DNA from: Uruburuella suis
GTDB lineage: Bacteria; Pseudomonadota; Gammaproteobacteria; Burkholderiales; Neisseriaceae
NCBI RefSeq assembly: GCF_004341385.1
Contig: NZ_SLXE01000058.1
Span: 1-5,370, forward strand
Direction: 5' to 3'
DNA: 5,370 nucleotides
Shown here: one piece after another, positions 4,912-5,370 of the stretch
Layout of the letters: each line of letters opens with the position of its first letter
Position numbering within the stretch: position 1 is the stretch's first letter
Translations under genes and position numbers: made by a program
Notes under the pieces: generated by a model
What the model was told of the DNA's origin: nothing
The model's input: the letters and a program-made list of their open reading frames with translations, nothing else
Databases searched by the model: none

Positions 4912-4975
4912 TATTTTATTTTTCGAATCAAGGTGAGATAAGGCAGCAAGCTTATTTTTGGATGGGTGCAATCTA

Positions 4976-5119
4976 TAGTGAAATACAAAAAAAGTGATGC
5001 GGAACACCATTTTACAACGGCGTAGATTGGGTTGATAAACACAACGTTTCAGACGGCTTGTGGATTTGTTGGGTTTTCAACCCAACCTACCTGCCGTATC
5101 ACTTTTATGCATTTCACTA
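4976..5119. mobile_element. Correia-like MITE, 144 bp, with terminal inverted repeats
   Basis: The left end (4976-5002) begins TAGTGAAAT and ends GTGATGCGG. The complement of the right end (5094-5119) begins TAGTGAAAT and ends GTGATACGG. The arms, about 27 and 26 bases, differ by three substitutions and one indel. TA flanks the left end (4974-4975), making TATAGTG, and ATA follows the right end. Known Correia elements (CREE/NEMIS) have inverted repeats starting TATAGTG and ending in CGG, insert at TA, and are about 105-155 bp long. Size, ends and target agree, but the inner part of the arm differs from the meningococcal consensus as I remember it. It has no coding capacity, so any movement needs a transposase elsewhere. 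Confidence 0.7.
5022..5090. repeat. Inverted GTAG-headed palindrome pair nested in the MITE
   Basis: GTAGATTGGGTTG (5022-5034) and CAACCCAACCTAC (5078-5090) are complementary at 12 of 13 positions, with GTAG heads pointing inwards from both ends. A second perfect stem, GTTGGGTT (5068-5075) with AACCCAAC (5079-5086), competes for the same right arm. A DUS core, TTCAGACGGC (5048-5057), lies between them. The layout parallels 4-85 and the 948-1267 units, suggesting one REP-like family. Confidence 0.6.
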
Positions 5120-5154
5120 ATATACAGAAATCACCGGTTTAAGTTTTGACAAAG

Positions 5155-5182
5155 GCCGTCTGAAGCCGCTTTTTCAGACGGC
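5155..5182 (+). terminator. DUS-pair hairpin, possible bidirectional terminator
   Basis: GCCGTCTGAA (5155-5164) pairs perfectly over 10 bp with TTCAGACGGC (5173-5182) around an 8-base loop. The left arm is AG type and the right arm AT type on its own strand. Moderately A/T-rich tracts flank both sides. No gene inside the window ends at it, so it may insulate the glycosyltransferase locus from transcription entering from the right. Confidence 0.6.
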
Positions 5183-5276
5183 ATTAACATTTTATGCAAG
5201 CCGTGGGTTTTTATGCTTGCGATAATACCCATTCGAAAAAATAAGATAACAAGGCGGAAGCCTGCGACAGTACACC

Positions 5277-5367
5277 TAGGGTCTGTTCACAATTCATCTC
5301 GTGGCAATCTTTTGGCTCAAAAACGCGCCTGCCACGTTGAAAATGCTCGCAAGGTGTCCAACCTTGC
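5277..5367 (+). repeat. Right arm of 17-base inverted repeat and following hairpins
   Basis: TAGGGTCTGTTCACAAT at 5277-5293 is the exact inverse of 3043-3059. After it come a 7-bp pairing, CGTGGCA (5300-5306) with TGCCACG (5330-5336), and a perfect hairpin, GCAAGGT (5349-5355) with ACCTTGC (5361-5367). It may be the beginning of an insertion sequence or dispersed repeat running out of the window, but no transposase coding is visible in these bases. Confidence 0.45.
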
Positions 5368-5370
5368 TGC

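Larger units (their letters stand above)
4743..5370. other. 628-base non-coding right end
   Basis: I find no gene here. The frames at 4690-4941 (plus) and 4762-5010 (minus) run across hairpins, a terminator and a repeat, and have no convincing composition or ribosome site. The stretch holds a lone DUS core (4761-4770), three hairpins (4817-4911), a short repeat copy (4949-4967), a MITE (4976-5119), a DUS-pair terminator (5155-5182) and an inverted-repeat arm with hairpins (5277-5367). Confidence 0.7.

Noticed and set aside
4762..5010. Minus-strand frame of 82 codons upstream of the glycosyltransferase
   Set aside because: It starts inside the MITE, passes through the terminator hairpin and the GC-rich stem, and includes a DUS translated as FQTA. 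A real gene there would be unusual, and no ribosome site is apparent.
5204..5231. Extended -10-like TGCGATAAT at 5218-5226 as a promoter reading out of the window
   Set aside because: No acceptable -35 element lies at the right distance and no open frame begins downstream within the window.

Overview
The window looks like a chromosomal segment of a Neisseria species or a close relative. The strongest evidence is the Neisseria DNA uptake sequence (DUS): I count twelve exact copies of the 10-base core GCCGTCTGAA or its complement. Most carry the AG extension (AGGCCGTCTGAA) and two carry the AT extension. GTAG-headed palindromic repeats and a Correia-like miniature element in the intergenic DNA fit the same group. 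The mostly-AG dialect argues against N. meningitidis or N. gonorrhoeae as the source, but I cannot name a species.

Layout. Bases 1-372 hold no gene: they contain palindromes, short-loop hairpins and an AT-rich stretch with a direct repeat. Four convincing genes follow, all on the minus strand. From low to high coordinate they are an unrecognised four-helix membrane protein (373-867), a ParA/Soj ATPase (1349-2116), the 16S rRNA methyltransferase RsmG (2130-2759) and a GT39-type membrane glycosyltransferase (3057-4697, or to 4742 with an earlier start). In transcription order this is glycosyltransferase, rsmG, parA, membrane protein. rsmG and parA are 13 bases apart and probably co-transcribed; parA ends in a DUS-pair hairpin terminator. 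The 481-base gap between parA and the membrane protein is largely REP-like units. No parB lies in the window.

The right end (4743-5370) is non-coding. It holds three consecutive hairpins ending in an AT-DUS terminator, a 144-base Correia-like MITE with a nested inverted palindrome pair, a second DUS-pair terminator, and one arm of a 17-base inverted repeat whose other arm overlaps the glycosyltransferase stop codon.

The genes do not form one obvious pathway. rsmG-parA is a widespread housekeeping pair (ribosome modification, chromosome segregation). The glycosyltransferase probably acts on a cell-envelope glycan from a polyprenyl-phosphate sugar donor, and the small membrane protein has no assignable role. 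I see no new defence or mobile gene system. The most unusual content is the repeat architecture and altered conserved residues in the glycosyltransferase.
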